DNA from: Phlebiopsis flavidoalba
Taxonomy: Eukaryota > Basidiomycota > Agaricomycetes > Polyporales > Phanerochaetaceae
Length of the DNA stretch: 64,000 bases
Direction: 5' to 3'
Assembly (NCBI GenBank): GCA_035772785.1
Contig: JAOCPU010000002.1
Location: 744,001-808,000, forward strand
Both the position numbers and the translations under genes were made by a program. Under the pieces are notes generated by a model that was not told the DNA's origin, ran no database searches, and saw nothing but the letters and a program-made list of their open reading frames with translations. Positions 48,421 through 59,245 of the stretch are shown one piece after another (the stretch's first letter is position 1; each line of letters starts with the position of its first letter).

Positions 48421-49615
48421 CAGGATTTGGTTGGACACCCTCTTGCAAGGACGTTGTAGCGGGCGTCCATTTCGTCTTGGATGCTCCAGACTACTTAGAC
48501 GTGATAGTGAGCTTAATTCATAAATGTGCTATGCTACGAGCTGACCACCACTAAACTGTATCAGACACTAAAAGCGCACACTTGATGCCCCGAAATGCCG
48601 CCCACCCAAAAGCACTTGAGTGAGTACTCTTGGATTTCCTATGCCCGCACAGTGGTGTAACTAATTGGCCGCCCTGATGGAGGGGTCGACAAAAGTGCGG
48701 CGAATTACCCGGACTTGCCCCAGCCAACGCTTCTACGAAATCGCATACCTCGGCACGGCTGAGATTTGCACTGCGGCTGGGTTGTTCTCCCGTGTCCTCC
48801 GAATTCCTAGGAATGCACTGCCTGTGTAGCACATATTGGATCATAGACGACGGGCTTACCAATCGAAGTGCACTTGACGTTGTGGGGGGGGACAAGGACG
48901 TACCGTACCATACACAGCGCCCCTTTTCCTCTCGTCTGCGAGCTAACTCTCCTCTCTCGCGCCGTTTTATGGAGAGGTGTCGACTTGGTTCATCTGCTTC
49001 AGTGCGCGCGGCGCCCTTCTATACGCTCTCCGCATACGGAATGTGGGCTATTCCTATGAATATGTGCCCAGGGAGCGTTTTTCGGCGACACTAGAGATGC
49101 CCATTACTGCGGTCTCTGTGCCTGGGTATAATGCGGCCAATGGCGCAATTAGACAAACTGGGCTAGCGCGCGATTCTAAGAGCTCCAGGTAAGTCCTGAC
49201 ATGGAAACGTAGCATCTGTTTTAACGGGGTGCGACATTGTAGGCATTCCTAGATATTCAACAGCCCCAGTATAACTGAAGGTGGGTACACTGAGCAGAGC
49301 GCGCCTCCATCGATTCATGACGGCCCAGGGCAAGGCCGGTCTGATAAGGTCGAAAGTGCTCACAATGATGCTCTAGGACAAACCCTAGTCTTCGCGAAAA
49401 ATCGAGGAAAGAGTGCACGGTAATAATCTGTTATTCTAATTTTATGTACGCTATATCCGAGTTTGGAGTTGGCCATGAGAGCAGGACCTTCGTGGAAGCG
49501 ATGTATAGACGGACACAGTGAGAGTGGGCTCGCGTGACGATTCACGTGCGCGCGATGTAGCCGGTCATGATCCAAAGGTGAATGCACCCAACCCTTAGGC
49601 TCGGAACTTTACCCA
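48420..49615. other. Interior of the inverted-repeat structure
   Basis: Open frames of 60-114 codons occur on both strands, but none shows a transposase DDE/D block, reverse transcriptase or other named motif. The interior may be a cargo or a non-autonomous element body. Confidence 0.4.
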
Positions 49616-49785
49616 GCCGCGTTCAAACTCAGCCGTGCCGGAGGCAGCTTCGTACAGCGAGTAGGCCCTGGTTCGCACTCCGACGCCCGCCACCATCAAT
49701 CCAATAAAAAGGCGCGGTGGGCGAACCACGTGCCTCACGATCCCTTGCCGCGAACGGCGGTTACGAGCCTATTCCCAGACCCTAG
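49615..49785 (-). repeat. Long inverted repeat, right arm
   Basis: Reverse complement of the left arm at 48265-48420. It contains CCGCCACCATCAATCCAATA, AAAAAGGCGCGGTG, CCACGTGCCTCACG and AACGGCGGTTACGAGCCTA. Confidence 0.7.
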
Positions 49786-49915
49786 TCTCTCGTCCCCAGC
49801 CATTTAGAGGCCCGAAGGCCTCATCCCCCCCTAGCCCGGACATAGCCGGGCTGAACCGGGTCGGACATCGAAATAACTGAAGTCCTGGTTCTGGGGGAAT
49901 GTCTGGTGAGATTTT
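49770..49915 (+). repeat. Structured direct-repeat block, right copy
   Basis: Right copy of the block at 48105-48290. It contains a perfect hairpin GAGGCCCGAAGGCCTC and a second stem GCCCGGACATAGCCGGGC, then GGCTGAACCGGG and CTGGTTCTGGGGGAATGTCT. Terminal pieces ATTCCCAGACC and GGTTCTGGGGGAAT are near inverted repeats of each other. Confidence 0.65.
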
Positions 49916-52111
49916 CGTCAGGATTAGGCTACAATCGGTGACAAGTAACGCGTGACAGGGCGCCCCGCTCCTTCCCTCCCCGCTGTCTCGATTGGGTCCT
50001 TTGGGACCTACAACATCCGTTCGTCTTTTTAGGCACCGCCTCGCCCACTAGTACATGTGTACCAGTTTGTGTTATGGCATATCAGAGTGCTAAGGAATGT
50101 AAATATGATGCCCGGTTTCGACCGTTCATGGTGGGTATATGCGGACATTTGTTCGCCCAAATCTGGGGCTGGCATTTGGATTATTACTCGGCGGCTCCTG
50201 GTACCACTTACGCAGGTCATGTAATAGCTCCTTAGCCCATATATATGCCACCATTGAGCCATTATATCCGCTATTTGAGGTCGTCTTTCCCTAGAGCAGC
50301 GCGCTGATGAGTGGCGGCATATGACCAGAGTTGCATGCGAATACAACCAAAAATAACCACGGGAAATGTCCACAAATATTATGTATTGAGCTGACCATGC
50401 TATTCCTATCTGCCTCAAGGCGTCGAAATAGTTAAGTCGGTATTTTTAAATCCATTACGGTTTCAAAACTAAATTACCCCAACGTTATAAATAATTTTGA
50501 GCGTGGAACGGTGCCGTATGGGGATAGGACTTCGTTCGTTCTGATGTGGCTGGGGGCATTGGGCCCAAAACGCGCTTTCCGAGCCGTGACGGCACGTGCC
50601 CAGCGATGTAGCCTTTCGTGGTACGAAGAGCACCAGACTTCTCGGGACGACCGGGCGAACATCCGTTTTGCGATGTCCGCTTCGACGGCCAGGAAAGCCT
50701 TCGCTGCTTTCGGAGTCGCCCCGTGCGTGATGAGTGAACGAGAATAAACTAGACCATCTATAGTGAAGCACGGCCGAACATCCCGGTTTTCACGCAGCTC
50801 CGATTTCGCCGGCCCGGAAATGCATCCTCCCTGTGTGCTTCGGAGGTCCGTGTTGTGCCGCGGATGGGAACGAGACTAACGGACCAGTTGAAGCGTCGGA
50901 CACTCCGATCTTTCTGTAAGAGCATTTTGCATATTCTGTTGACAGCCTTACTAACCGCAATGCTACCTCTCCTCCGAGTCTAGCACATCTCATAACCATT
51001 TTGCAAAATTTGTAAAGCGGCCCCAGCCTAGGGATGTTATAGCGATTAGCCACATTGATTCAGTGCGTTTTGCGATCCGTCGCCAAAAGGATGGAGCGAA
51101 CACAGGCTCTTTCGGAACAAGCTATCGAAGCAAAAAAAGATGTTCAAACCCATGAGTGGCTTTGATGGTCTTAGTAGAGCCAGCCCGCCGCAGGGGCCTT
51201 GGAAGGTCTTGGTACTTTGGTCTCGATAGACCTCGAAGCTGGGTGATCTAGCGTCGAAATAAAGCTTCAGACGTTGCTCTGCCCATGACACGCCGGATCC
51301 GCCGCTATTTCAGGCCCTTCAGATAATCTTTCTGCCTGGTCGGTAGAAGTCGTGGTGACTTTCCTGTATCGGCATACATCGGCCACGGCTAGCAGATGAG
51401 TCTAGAAAAGACTACCTGAGAAACAAAGAAGATAGTCTATGAACGCACCATATCTGTGCCGTCATAGGACTCGCCTCCGTGCGTGCAAGACGTCGTGTTA
51501 CAATACACGCATCCGCCTGGAGGAAGGCTTGTGGCCAGCAAGGGCACAGCACCTCACGGCCCTTGTTCGCGGGGGAAGTATAGTCCGCCAGGGCCTTGTC
51601 AAGAACAAAATGAAGGCGCGCTCATTGTTCACCGCTACCACGCGTCGATTTACGTGATCCGCAAATGCACTGGAGGTCATCCGCGGTGCTTTTACACGCA
51701 CACGACACGGCCCCCAGTCTCGAATTGCCTGGTAAATGAAGTGGACTCCCAATCCCCGTGAGCAGGCAGACTAGAAGCGTGCTGATCTGGCACAACACCG
51801 TGATGGGTCTATGGCACTGCCCGGAGCAGCCACGGCATCGCTGGTCGTAGCATCGCCCCACTACGTTCAAGACGACCACGACGACGAACATGTCACTCGG
51901 GACAGAGTCAAAGGTGCAGCGGTGAGTCTTAGCCGGGTGCGCGTCTTTTGTGGCCGACAAGTTCCAAGTTTGGGATTGTTAAATACACGTGGGAGAAAAG
52001 CAATTAACGAAACAAAAGGTGCGAGGCGGGGAAGATCGTTCTTTGTTGTGTACATACAACAACTTGTTCATCTGACACACAGCTCACTTTTAAACCCCAC
52101 ACTCGTTTATC
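49916..52111. other. Unresolved region, possible minus-strand coding at 50.8-51.3 kb
   Basis: Minus-strand frames at 50790-51053 (NIPRLGPLYKFCKMVMRCAR) and 51046-51291 (SWAEQRLKLYFDARSPSFEV) overlap and look protein-like. Another at 50469-50771 contains basic sequence. I recognise none. No promoter, splice chain or repeat is clear here. Confidence 0.3.
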
Positions 52112-53162
52112 ATGGCTCACCGTCGCACCTACTCCCACCATCTCGACATGGACAAGATCTCCTTTGACACTCCCCCGCTGACGCCTCCGCTCGCCGTCTT
52201 CAACCAGTTCCAGTTCGACAATGCCCACCTGCCAGGAAGACAAAGCTAGCCAGTATTGGCAGCGTACTACTTTCCTTGCCCTCTTTTGCACTCGTCCTTG
52301 TCTCTGGCTATTTGTCATTCATCGTCTCGCAGCCCACGTTGTCCCCGATAGCAGCCATGCAGTGGCAAACGACTCTCGGTCGCTAACTGGGCTCGCCAGC
52401 CCAACGGCTTTCCCGACTGTCCTCTTGAAGCATTTGACACGTCTTGCTGCTTCATCACATCGCAAACGGCCTAACAGGATCAGAAACGAGCTCATCGCAG
52501 GCTGAGGCCAGCACCCAACACTCTCCCTCCCCTGCAGCTCACCCCGGAGCAAGAGCTCGCGCCGGTGACCAGTTTCCTTGCGAGTCTACCCCAGAAAACG
52601 TAATACCCTCTAATGTCAACCCCGTCTCTCCCCATCGACCCACAACTCGTACTGGCATTTTGATACGAGAAGTTCGCAAGCTATTACTGAAGTCGCGCAG
52701 CTGGAGCAATGACGCATGGGTACGGTATCCTGTCGTCCTGTACTCCAAGGTACGTCAAAAAAAATGCACTTCTTTTGTCCTGCTCATTTTTTGTAGATGC
52801 ACTCCGCCCATTTTCGCCGCCGAGTTGGGAAAAGTCCCTACTCGAACTCAATCTCTTCTTGCCCGGGCCAGCATCATCCAAGTAGAATATCGTCGTACGT
52901 CTCGCTCGATCTCTCTAGTGTTTGCACCACATGCTAATCGCACACTGCAGCGGATGAAGATGTCCTGAAACCGCTCCTCCACCGCTTGACAGGCACCGAC
53001 GAGCTGCCCCTGCTCCCTCGTCGGGGGCAAAGTCATCGGCACGGCCCAAGAAGTCCGCTATATGCACTCCAAGGGCGACCTTGCACGGGCGATTTTCCCC
53101 CTGAAAGCCGGCCGGCCGCGATCGTTGATGGCGCCAAGAAGAAAAAGGGCCGCAAACACTAG
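52112..53162 (+). CDS. Glutaredoxin-like fold protein lacking the redox cysteine
   Basis: The start at 52112 reads MAHRRTYSHHLDMDKISFDT then PPLTPPLAVFNQFQFDNAHL. An intron with a donor near 52365 and a low-complexity part follow. Next come LTPEQELAPVTSFLASLPQK (52540-52600), a segment near the end of which RYPVVLYSK is read (52723-52749), then an intron and MHSAHF. In glutaredoxins the equivalent is YSKxxCxxC/S. Here the cysteine position reads Ser and the second Phe or Ser. The rest has DEDVLKPLLHRLTGTDELPL (52953-53010), LLVGGKVIGTAQEVRYMHSK (the glutathione-site GGK-IG region) and GDLARAI, and ends VDGAKKKKGRKH with TAG at 53160-53162. The fold assignment follows from motif order. An enzymatic role is doubtful. 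Confidence 0.6.
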
Positions 53163-55569
53163 AGCCGAGATATCATCTCACTCTTCCTTTTTGGCGCGCC
53201 ATATGACTGTCGACGACCTACAAGACGACAGACGTCACCTTCTTGTCTCGCCAGTACGGCGATCATCTTTTCCTACTTGTGGTGTATAGATAAGTCTTGC
53301 TTGGATTCCCCACTTTTACACAACCTCTTCTGTCAGCGACAGAGTTGTCGGTATAGTACACTTCGCGGTCGCATGTATTATCATGGGAGTCTGTCTTCCT
53401 TTTTTCTGTCTTTCTCCACCGTCACGACGCTGCCACACGCACACATCGATACATGTAGAGGGGAACCTTCGAGGTTTCGAGCGTCCCCAACTTGCGATGT
53501 TAATATCGCCGTTAATGCTACGGTCTTCCGCGGTTATAGAGATAATTCTTGTGTTGCGTTGCTTTCTCCTGTTCTTCAGAGAACCGGTGAGTGGGAGGTG
53601 AGTTTTCAGTCTCAATGGTCTCTATGAAGCTGATCACCTACGACACTTAGTCAGATGAGTAGCTCATACACGACCCGTGTCACGTCTTGGCATCGTGTTC
53701 AGAAGCGTCTCCGGTCGATTCTGAGTCATCACATCGTATAGGATCTGCGCATGTAGAGCATGCAGCGGGTTGGTTCATGGACGCTATTCATCCCCGAGAC
53801 TAGTGCAGGTCTAATGTCTGGCGATCTTCGCGACTATAGCAGCACGACCACTCGAAACTCTCACATTACCCCAAATATACCAATAGGATTCAGACCTTAA
53901 AGTAAGTGGTTTTCATATCTCACGTTTTTCTCCTCCTGATCACTGTGATTTAGAATCGTATTGAAATAAGACAACGACCCCAACGGTTCTTCGAACGGGA
54001 TCTGCAGCTCAATGCGTCGCGTTCTCAGGCCGAGTGTTTGAGTTGCAGAGAAGCCCAACCAAATCGGGTGAAGCTTCGCACGACATCTCTCGATACACAA
54101 TCCCGCCTACGAAACAGCGATGGTCTCGCGCCGAATATGGCCAACAGAATTTGCGGGTGTTTTCTTCGCTCATGTATGTTTCCAACATAACCTGTGCGTT
54201 ATGTCGATAAAAGCCGGGGTGTTAGAAGGGACGCGGTGGGTTTCATGTGCCATATGAGGCTGACATCTCGTTTCCCCTACAAATTCAAGCCAGACACATT
54301 GAGTCGCCCTTTTAGCACATGCAGAGGCTATGTTCTCCTTCCACCATGTCAGCTTCCCCGACCCGCGAAGTCCGATACCGCTGGTCTTGAGCTCGTAAGT
54401 GTACTCCGGCCTATCCACGGTCCTATGTTTCTGACCTCCTTAGCCTCGACTGTGTTCTAGCACCCAACATCGGCGGTCGAGACTGCGGCTCCTTGTTTCT
54501 TCCCTTGACGTTTGACTGGCGGCGCCGACGCTCACTACGTGGAGAGAGAGGTATGTGTGCTCTCCGTTGTTGGACGCCGTTCTCAACCTGTCGCTCACAT
54601 CATGATCTAGGAATATTGCTCACGTAGTTCAGAGCGCTCTGTGCGACACCTCTCCTCCCAGTCCCCGTGCATGTTCTCATTCAACGTTACCCTTCCCACA
54701 CCCATGACCGGTCATGGTCGCAAACGTGTGCTCTGCTTATTGAAGTACAACACCTCGGAACTTGCGGGTCTCGGACCTAGACCCGCCCGTCCATTCAAAC
54801 GCTCCCACTTAAGCTTTCCTGCTTCTCGCACAATATTGCGCATTCGGCCCCCTTCAATACAGACCATCTGGGCTCCAATCCCAGGCAGACCTCAGTCCTG
54901 TGCAGACGCGGATACGGGGCTCGGTGGCACACAGTGCGCTTTTGTACTACAAATTGTATCCCTTCCCAGGGCGGTAATCTACGGCGATGGGTATCTAATA
55001 CGAGATTGACAGCATTGTGTTTTTAGGCCGTCGGTCGCGCGCGATGCTGCTGTCTAATTCCGTACCGCAGGCTCTGTCTTGGCTCGAACTCGCTGGCGAG
55101 GAGTCAAACTTCGAACCATTCGAAATCTCCGAAGAGTGCCGCCGAGAAGAGCGCCGTCCTTCGACAGAGGCAATCTTGTACCTCTCATGGCGATCGCTAC
55201 TGCGTACCAAGGCTTCCAGATATTTTCGAAGGCCTGTAGCAGTGCAAGTGCTATGTACTCAGTGCCTCGTACGCTGAGCTTTTGCGGTAAACTTTGCTTG
55301 AGATCTCTGTGGCATGAGTCCCGCTGATCATAGATGTAGAATTTCCTTGCTCTTGAGACATTCAACGCGTCTCGATCGAGAAGGCCATCTGTACTTCGCT
55401 GTCTGTCGCAGCTTGGCATGTCAAGAAGCTGCATGCGTACTTCGTCGTGCTGAACACCACTCCAGCCATGTCACTCGCGCTAAGGTCTCACGAGCTTCTG
55501 GCCGCTTGAGAAGTGAGCCTCCTCTCCTCTGTACCTCTTGCAATAATTGACATTTCGGACATCTGTCCC
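53163..55569. other. Region upstream of D-amino-acid oxidase with unassigned open frames
   Basis: Plus-strand frames of 76-122 codons at 54641-55009 and 55017-55327 and a 126-codon minus frame at 55054-55434 show no family signature. A gene may lie at 54.2-55.5 kb, but exons and even the strand are not decidable by eye. Confidence 0.3.
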
Positions 55570-55577
55570 TATAAAAG
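55570..55577 (+). promoter_or_regulatory. TATA box of D-amino-acid oxidase
   Basis: TATAAAAG lies 113 bp before the ATG at 55683, followed by a C/T-rich leader (CCCGCCTCTCCTTCCCCA). Confidence 0.65.
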
Positions 55578-55682
55578 CCTTTCGTCTGAGCTGTTGGAAA
55601 GACAACCACCCGCCTCTCCTTCCCCATACCTGACTCCAGACACCGATAATCACTTCAGCCTCTTTTACTTTAATCTACTACG

Positions 55683-57246
55683 ATGTCTACCTCCTTTGTC
55701 AACGTCTACCTTACCAAGGAGAACAACGAACTCGTCGTTCATGAAGGCGCGAACCCCAACCAGGGCAAGCAAATGCCGACATAAGCGCGTCCTCGTTGTT
55801 GGCGGTGGAGTCACTGGTCTCACGGTAGCCGTTTCTTATTAGTTGTTCCATCACATACATCTAACAGATAATTTTCTAGAATGCCTGGGCTCTCTTAGAT
55901 GCTGGCTACTCGGTCACTGTTGTGGTCCGACCGCTGGGCTTCGCTGGGAGAACCGCATTACTTCTCAAATCGCGGGTGCTCTGTAAGTCCTTCGTGCAGT
56001 TTTTTTTCCGTTACCGCCGAGTTGTTGTTTCCACGATATACGTCGGTCTGATTCATTTCTTCATTCTAGCTTTTTTGGGAATGGCCCACCGCTGTCTGCG
56101 GCCGTCACACTGACAAGATCTCTCTCAAATTGTCCAAGGGCTGGTGCATGACGTCTAAACACTACCGCGCCTTCCAGAAGCTGCAGGAGGTGTTGCCCGC
56201 TGATGGCTAGGAAGGGACATGGTATTCGCCTGCGCATGGCCAACTTCTTCTTCGACCAAGCCGGGTTCGAGCAGAACGAGGAGGAGTACGAGAAGATGGT
56301 TGAGATAAGAAGCCGCAAAGGTGTGGCTCATCGGGTTTGGTTTGCATCTGCACCCTATTGACCTGAATCCAGATTCCTGGATTCGAGCGCGATCCGCTTC
56401 CTCGCACTAAGCACGCGGTCAGTCAAGAGGCGGGCGTCGTTGACGCGTACAAGCACATTTCCCCCTGTCGTTGATACGGACGCATACATGATGTGGCTGC
56501 GCGCAGTCGTGGTCGAGTCCAAGGGCGGAAAGTTGGTCTCGGAGCACGTCTCCCCGGTGATCTGCTGGAGCAAGAAGAAGACCTCCTCCGCGCCTTCCGA
56601 CCCGCTCAGTACATCATCGATGCTACCGGCCTCGGTGCATTCGAAGCAGCGGCCGACCCAGAGTGTCTACCCACTCCGTGGCGCACTCATCCGGTTGGGT
56701 CAACGATGGAACACCAAGTTCCCGAAGGTTACGGAAGCCTCGTCGTCGTAGCCAAAACGACTACGAAAAGCGCGACGAAGACGGCGGAATCGTCTTCATT
56801 GTACCCCGCAACGACAAGACGCTCATCCTCGTGTGGTGAGTCTAGGCCCCTCCGAGCTCCCACCAAATTCTCGCTGATACGCTCGATCAGGTATTGCACA
56901 AGCCAACGAAGCAATCCTCGACCTCACCCTTGACAGCCCAGAAATGAAGAGAATGCGTTGCACGCTGCAACCGCTTCGTTCCTGGCCTCGAGAACGCGCG
57001 AGCTTAGACCCACACTCTCCCATCGTTCAGGGGCTTCGTCCCGTTCGCGGTGAAAATGTCCGAGTTGAGCGCGAGTTGAGGAGGAAGGCGGACGGCTCGC
57101 TCAGCCACATCGTGCACTCGTACGGTCAGGGTGGATCTGGGTTCACCCTTTCGTTTGGCTGTGCTGGAGATGTGCTTGGATTGGTGGAAGAGGTTGAGGC
57201 GGGAATCCTACCCACTCCGTTGAAGTCCGAGCAAGCGTCGGCTTGA
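55683..57246 (+). CDS. DAO: D-amino-acid oxidase
   Basis: A peroxisomal FAD enzyme that oxidises D-amino acids to keto acids, ammonia and hydrogen peroxide. The start MSTSFVNVYLTKENNELVVH begins a short lead found in some fungal members. The FAD motif is VLVVGGGVTGLT (55789-55825, GxGxxG) followed after an intron by NAWALLDAGYSVTVV-type sequence. Then come WASLGE, an aromatic WEWPPAVCG-type block across an intron, KLSKGWCMTSYRAFQKLQEV, RLRMANFFFDQ, EAGVVDAYKHISP then VVDTDAYMMWLRAVV, AQYIIDATGLGAFEAAAD, YPLRGALIRL, NDYEKRDEDGGIVFIVPRND, GLRPVRGENVRVERELRR and the C-terminal signature HIVHSYGQGGSGFTLSFGCA then GDVLGLVEEVEAG. The stop is at 57244-57246. Several frame changes occur. I see no SKL-type C-terminus; the protein ends EQASA in this frame. 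Confidence 0.93.
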
Positions 57247-57354
57247 GCTTGCTTGAATCTTCCGAGCACCACTTGATAATCAGTAGTAGATTGGGCTTCC
57301 AATATTTGAAGCTTGTACTCCAGTATCGTTGCACGCATCATCTGCATCGAGCTC

Positions 57355-57486
57355 GAGGACGGTAGTACATAGACAAGGTAACGCGAGAGGACGGTAGTAC
57401 AAAGACAAGGTAACGCGAGAGGACGGTAGTACAAAGACAAGGTAACGCGAGAGGACGGTAGTACACAGACAAGGTAACGCGAGAGG
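57355..57486. repeat. 32-bp minisatellite, four copies
   Basis: The unit starts GAGGACGGTAGTACAAAGAC and ends AAGGTAACGCGA. Copies are at 57355-57386, 57387-57418, 57419-57450 and 57451-57482, plus a partial GAGG. Copies differ only at one position (CAT, CAA, CAA, CAC after GTA). Confidence 0.97.
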
Positions 57487-57566
57487 AGCAGTATCTCCCA
57501 ATTAAACTATAACAAGTTGAAAAGAATATTGAAAACAAGCTTAACTTCCTTTACGCACCCGGTTCT

Positions 57567-57583
57567 CCCCCCCCCCCCCCCCC
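57567..57583. repeat. Poly-C tract (C17)
   Basis: A run of 17 C followed by GGG, 80 bp beyond the minisatellite. Confidence 0.9.
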
Positions 57584-57589
57584 GGGCCA

Positions 57590-58426
57590 GAGTTAGGACT
57601 CACTTCCCTGGGTCCGAAGCCGTCCCTACGTCGGAGGTCTTGTGCCTTTGCCAAGCCTTGACCCTTCTTAGCTTCCGCCTCGGGAGTTGGTCAGAGCTCG
57701 GCTGCTCTTGTGCCTCTGTCATTTGTGACGAGGACTCAGTCTCCTTCTTGTCTTCAAGCGCTAGCGTATGTGTTAGCCTCACACGTATGCTAATATGTCA
57801 TATTCTGTCGAAAGTTGGCTGACCTGAATGCATGTCAGCCGAGGAAGAAGTATGTCGAGACTTGCGCGTTGCGAGGACCATGGCGATAGCGAACTGGTGT
57901 CTTAGATATCTTTTGTGATGCAGTCTATCGTGACCTCGGATGACGGTGTGCTGGTGAGCCAAGGGTCGTTTCTCGTCGCCACAACATCACTATCATTATG
58001 ACGAGTGTCGAGGCAAGTCCTGGTAGGGTATTGCTCCAATACTGCTGGAGGAGGCTGCGCGTATAGTTGCTGGTTGACTGACCGCGCTATGATCTCTTAA
58101 GTCCAACCAAATCCCACCAAGCCCGATCCGTACAAGATCCGTAAAATGTAAGTACCCACCTGCTGCAATACATGGAGGGGCCAATTGTAAGGTGGTCATC
58201 GTCAAACCAGAAGGGTATCCGTCGCGGCACTGCTGTTGAGAGTTTCATGAACCATCCTGACGGTGACCGTCGGAAGAAAACAGCTCACCGTCAGAGACTG
58301 CCAGTGTGGACATTGGAGTGGGGGGTTGCCTTGCAGGAGGGACGTGGGGCGAATTCCGTTCCATGAAGGTATCGCGCTGCGCAGATGAGCAAGAAGAAGA
58401 GTCGGGGTAGAATTCACCTTGCGACT
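57590..58426 (-). CDS. Unrecognised Ser/Pro-rich protein
   Basis: Minus-strand segments have coding-like composition. Near the 5' end are GEFYPDSSSCSSAQRDTFME, PTPMSTLAVSDGELFSSDGH and TLQLAPPCIAAG, the last running into a GTGGGT donor-like site near 58158. Near 57600-57780 the frame holds TESSSQMTEAQEQPSSDQLP, a polar basic tail. A TATAAATA box lies just upstream (58462-58455). The link between the two ends is not established. No domain is recognised. Confidence 0.35.
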
Positions 58427-58454
58427 CACAAGGACAGCGGGGGACCACCTCGCG

Positions 58455-58462
58455 TATTTATA
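58455..58462 (-). promoter_or_regulatory. TATA box of the minus-strand gene at 57.6-58.4 kb
   Basis: TATAAATA on the minus strand. It lies only about 25 bp from the plus-strand TATATTT box at 58489-58495 that serves the divergent paralogue B. Confidence 0.4.
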
Positions 58463-58539
58463 CTTCCCGTCTGGTCACCGAAGCATCTATATTTGGTAAG
58501 TGACTGACTGTTTATGGGTAGACCGCGAACACTCATTTG

Positions 58540-59245
58540 GCGCTCGAACCACCATTCGAAACGCACGTCGAAAGTCGATCCGTGACCCTGTATAACATAG
58601 TTTCTACTCTTCCACTATACACCCAGCAATCATATCGCCAAAACATCTCGAACCAATTGCCGCCCTGCCTCAAGCGATTCGCCCCCATCGTCAGTCTCAG
58701 CGATGTCGGAGTCGTTCGTATATCACGTCCTCATAGCACTCAGTCCTATCGAATGGGTCTGCAGTATTGCGCTCTCCTTCATAATCTCGAAGATTCCGAT
58801 CTCCAACCTTCAATATGCTTACGCGTTCGGCGTGATCTATGTCCTCCTTGGCATATTAATCGCCCCCGTGCTAGGTGCTCTTGGGTTTGAGATCATCGAC
58901 GAAGTATCAGAATGTGGCATACGTAAAGGATGGTGAGCTGAAACCTTTCTGAGGAGTCTTGATTGCCTCTGACCTGGTGTTATAGCACCGGTACCCGGAC
59001 ACTGTTCCGAAGAATGTGCGAGCGCGGGTGAACCTCGTCAGAATGGCGAAGACTCAAACCGATTTGTGAACACAGAATCGCGGGAAAGGGTCGCGCGGCG
59101 TAGACGCCAGGGCCGGAAGGGCAAAGACCGTGGCCACGATGAAGAAACAGTCGCTGTGTATATGCCTTACCGTCAGCGTCCCAGAGATACGTTAAAGCAT
59201 CAGATTTGCGAAAGGAGTCTGAATGAAAAGGTGAGTGGATGCCCA
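58540..59245 (+). CDS. Small membrane protein with VAVYxPYR tail, paralogue B
   Basis: Paralogue of the gene at 44.27-45.04 kb. It begins after the same CGCTCGAACCACCA. From 58703 the frame reads MSESFVYHVLIALSPIEW, then hydrophobic SIALSFIISKIPISNLQYAY and FGVIYVLLGILIAPVLGALG, two membrane segments, and EIIDEVSECGIRKG at a GTGAGC donor near 58932. After an acceptor near 58984 the second exon reads APVPGHCSEECASAGEPRQN, RERVARRRRQGRKGKDRG, EETVAVYMPYRQRPRDT and ERSLNEK to a GTGAGT donor at 59230. It is better preserved than paralogue A. The membrane segments followed by a basic tail suggest a small integral membrane protein with a cytosolic tail. The function is unknown. Confidence 0.5.

Noticed and set aside
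48105..49915. An LTR retrotransposon with block B as LTRs
   Set aside because: The blocks lack TG...CA ends and a primer-binding site is not visible, no Gag/Pol motif is readable between them, and the inverted arms inside do not fit LTR structure.
57280..57538. Minus-strand repeat proteins read through the minisatellite (LVFVLPSSRVTL repeats)
   Set aside because: They exist only because the 32-bp unit is open in several frames; nothing else supports coding.
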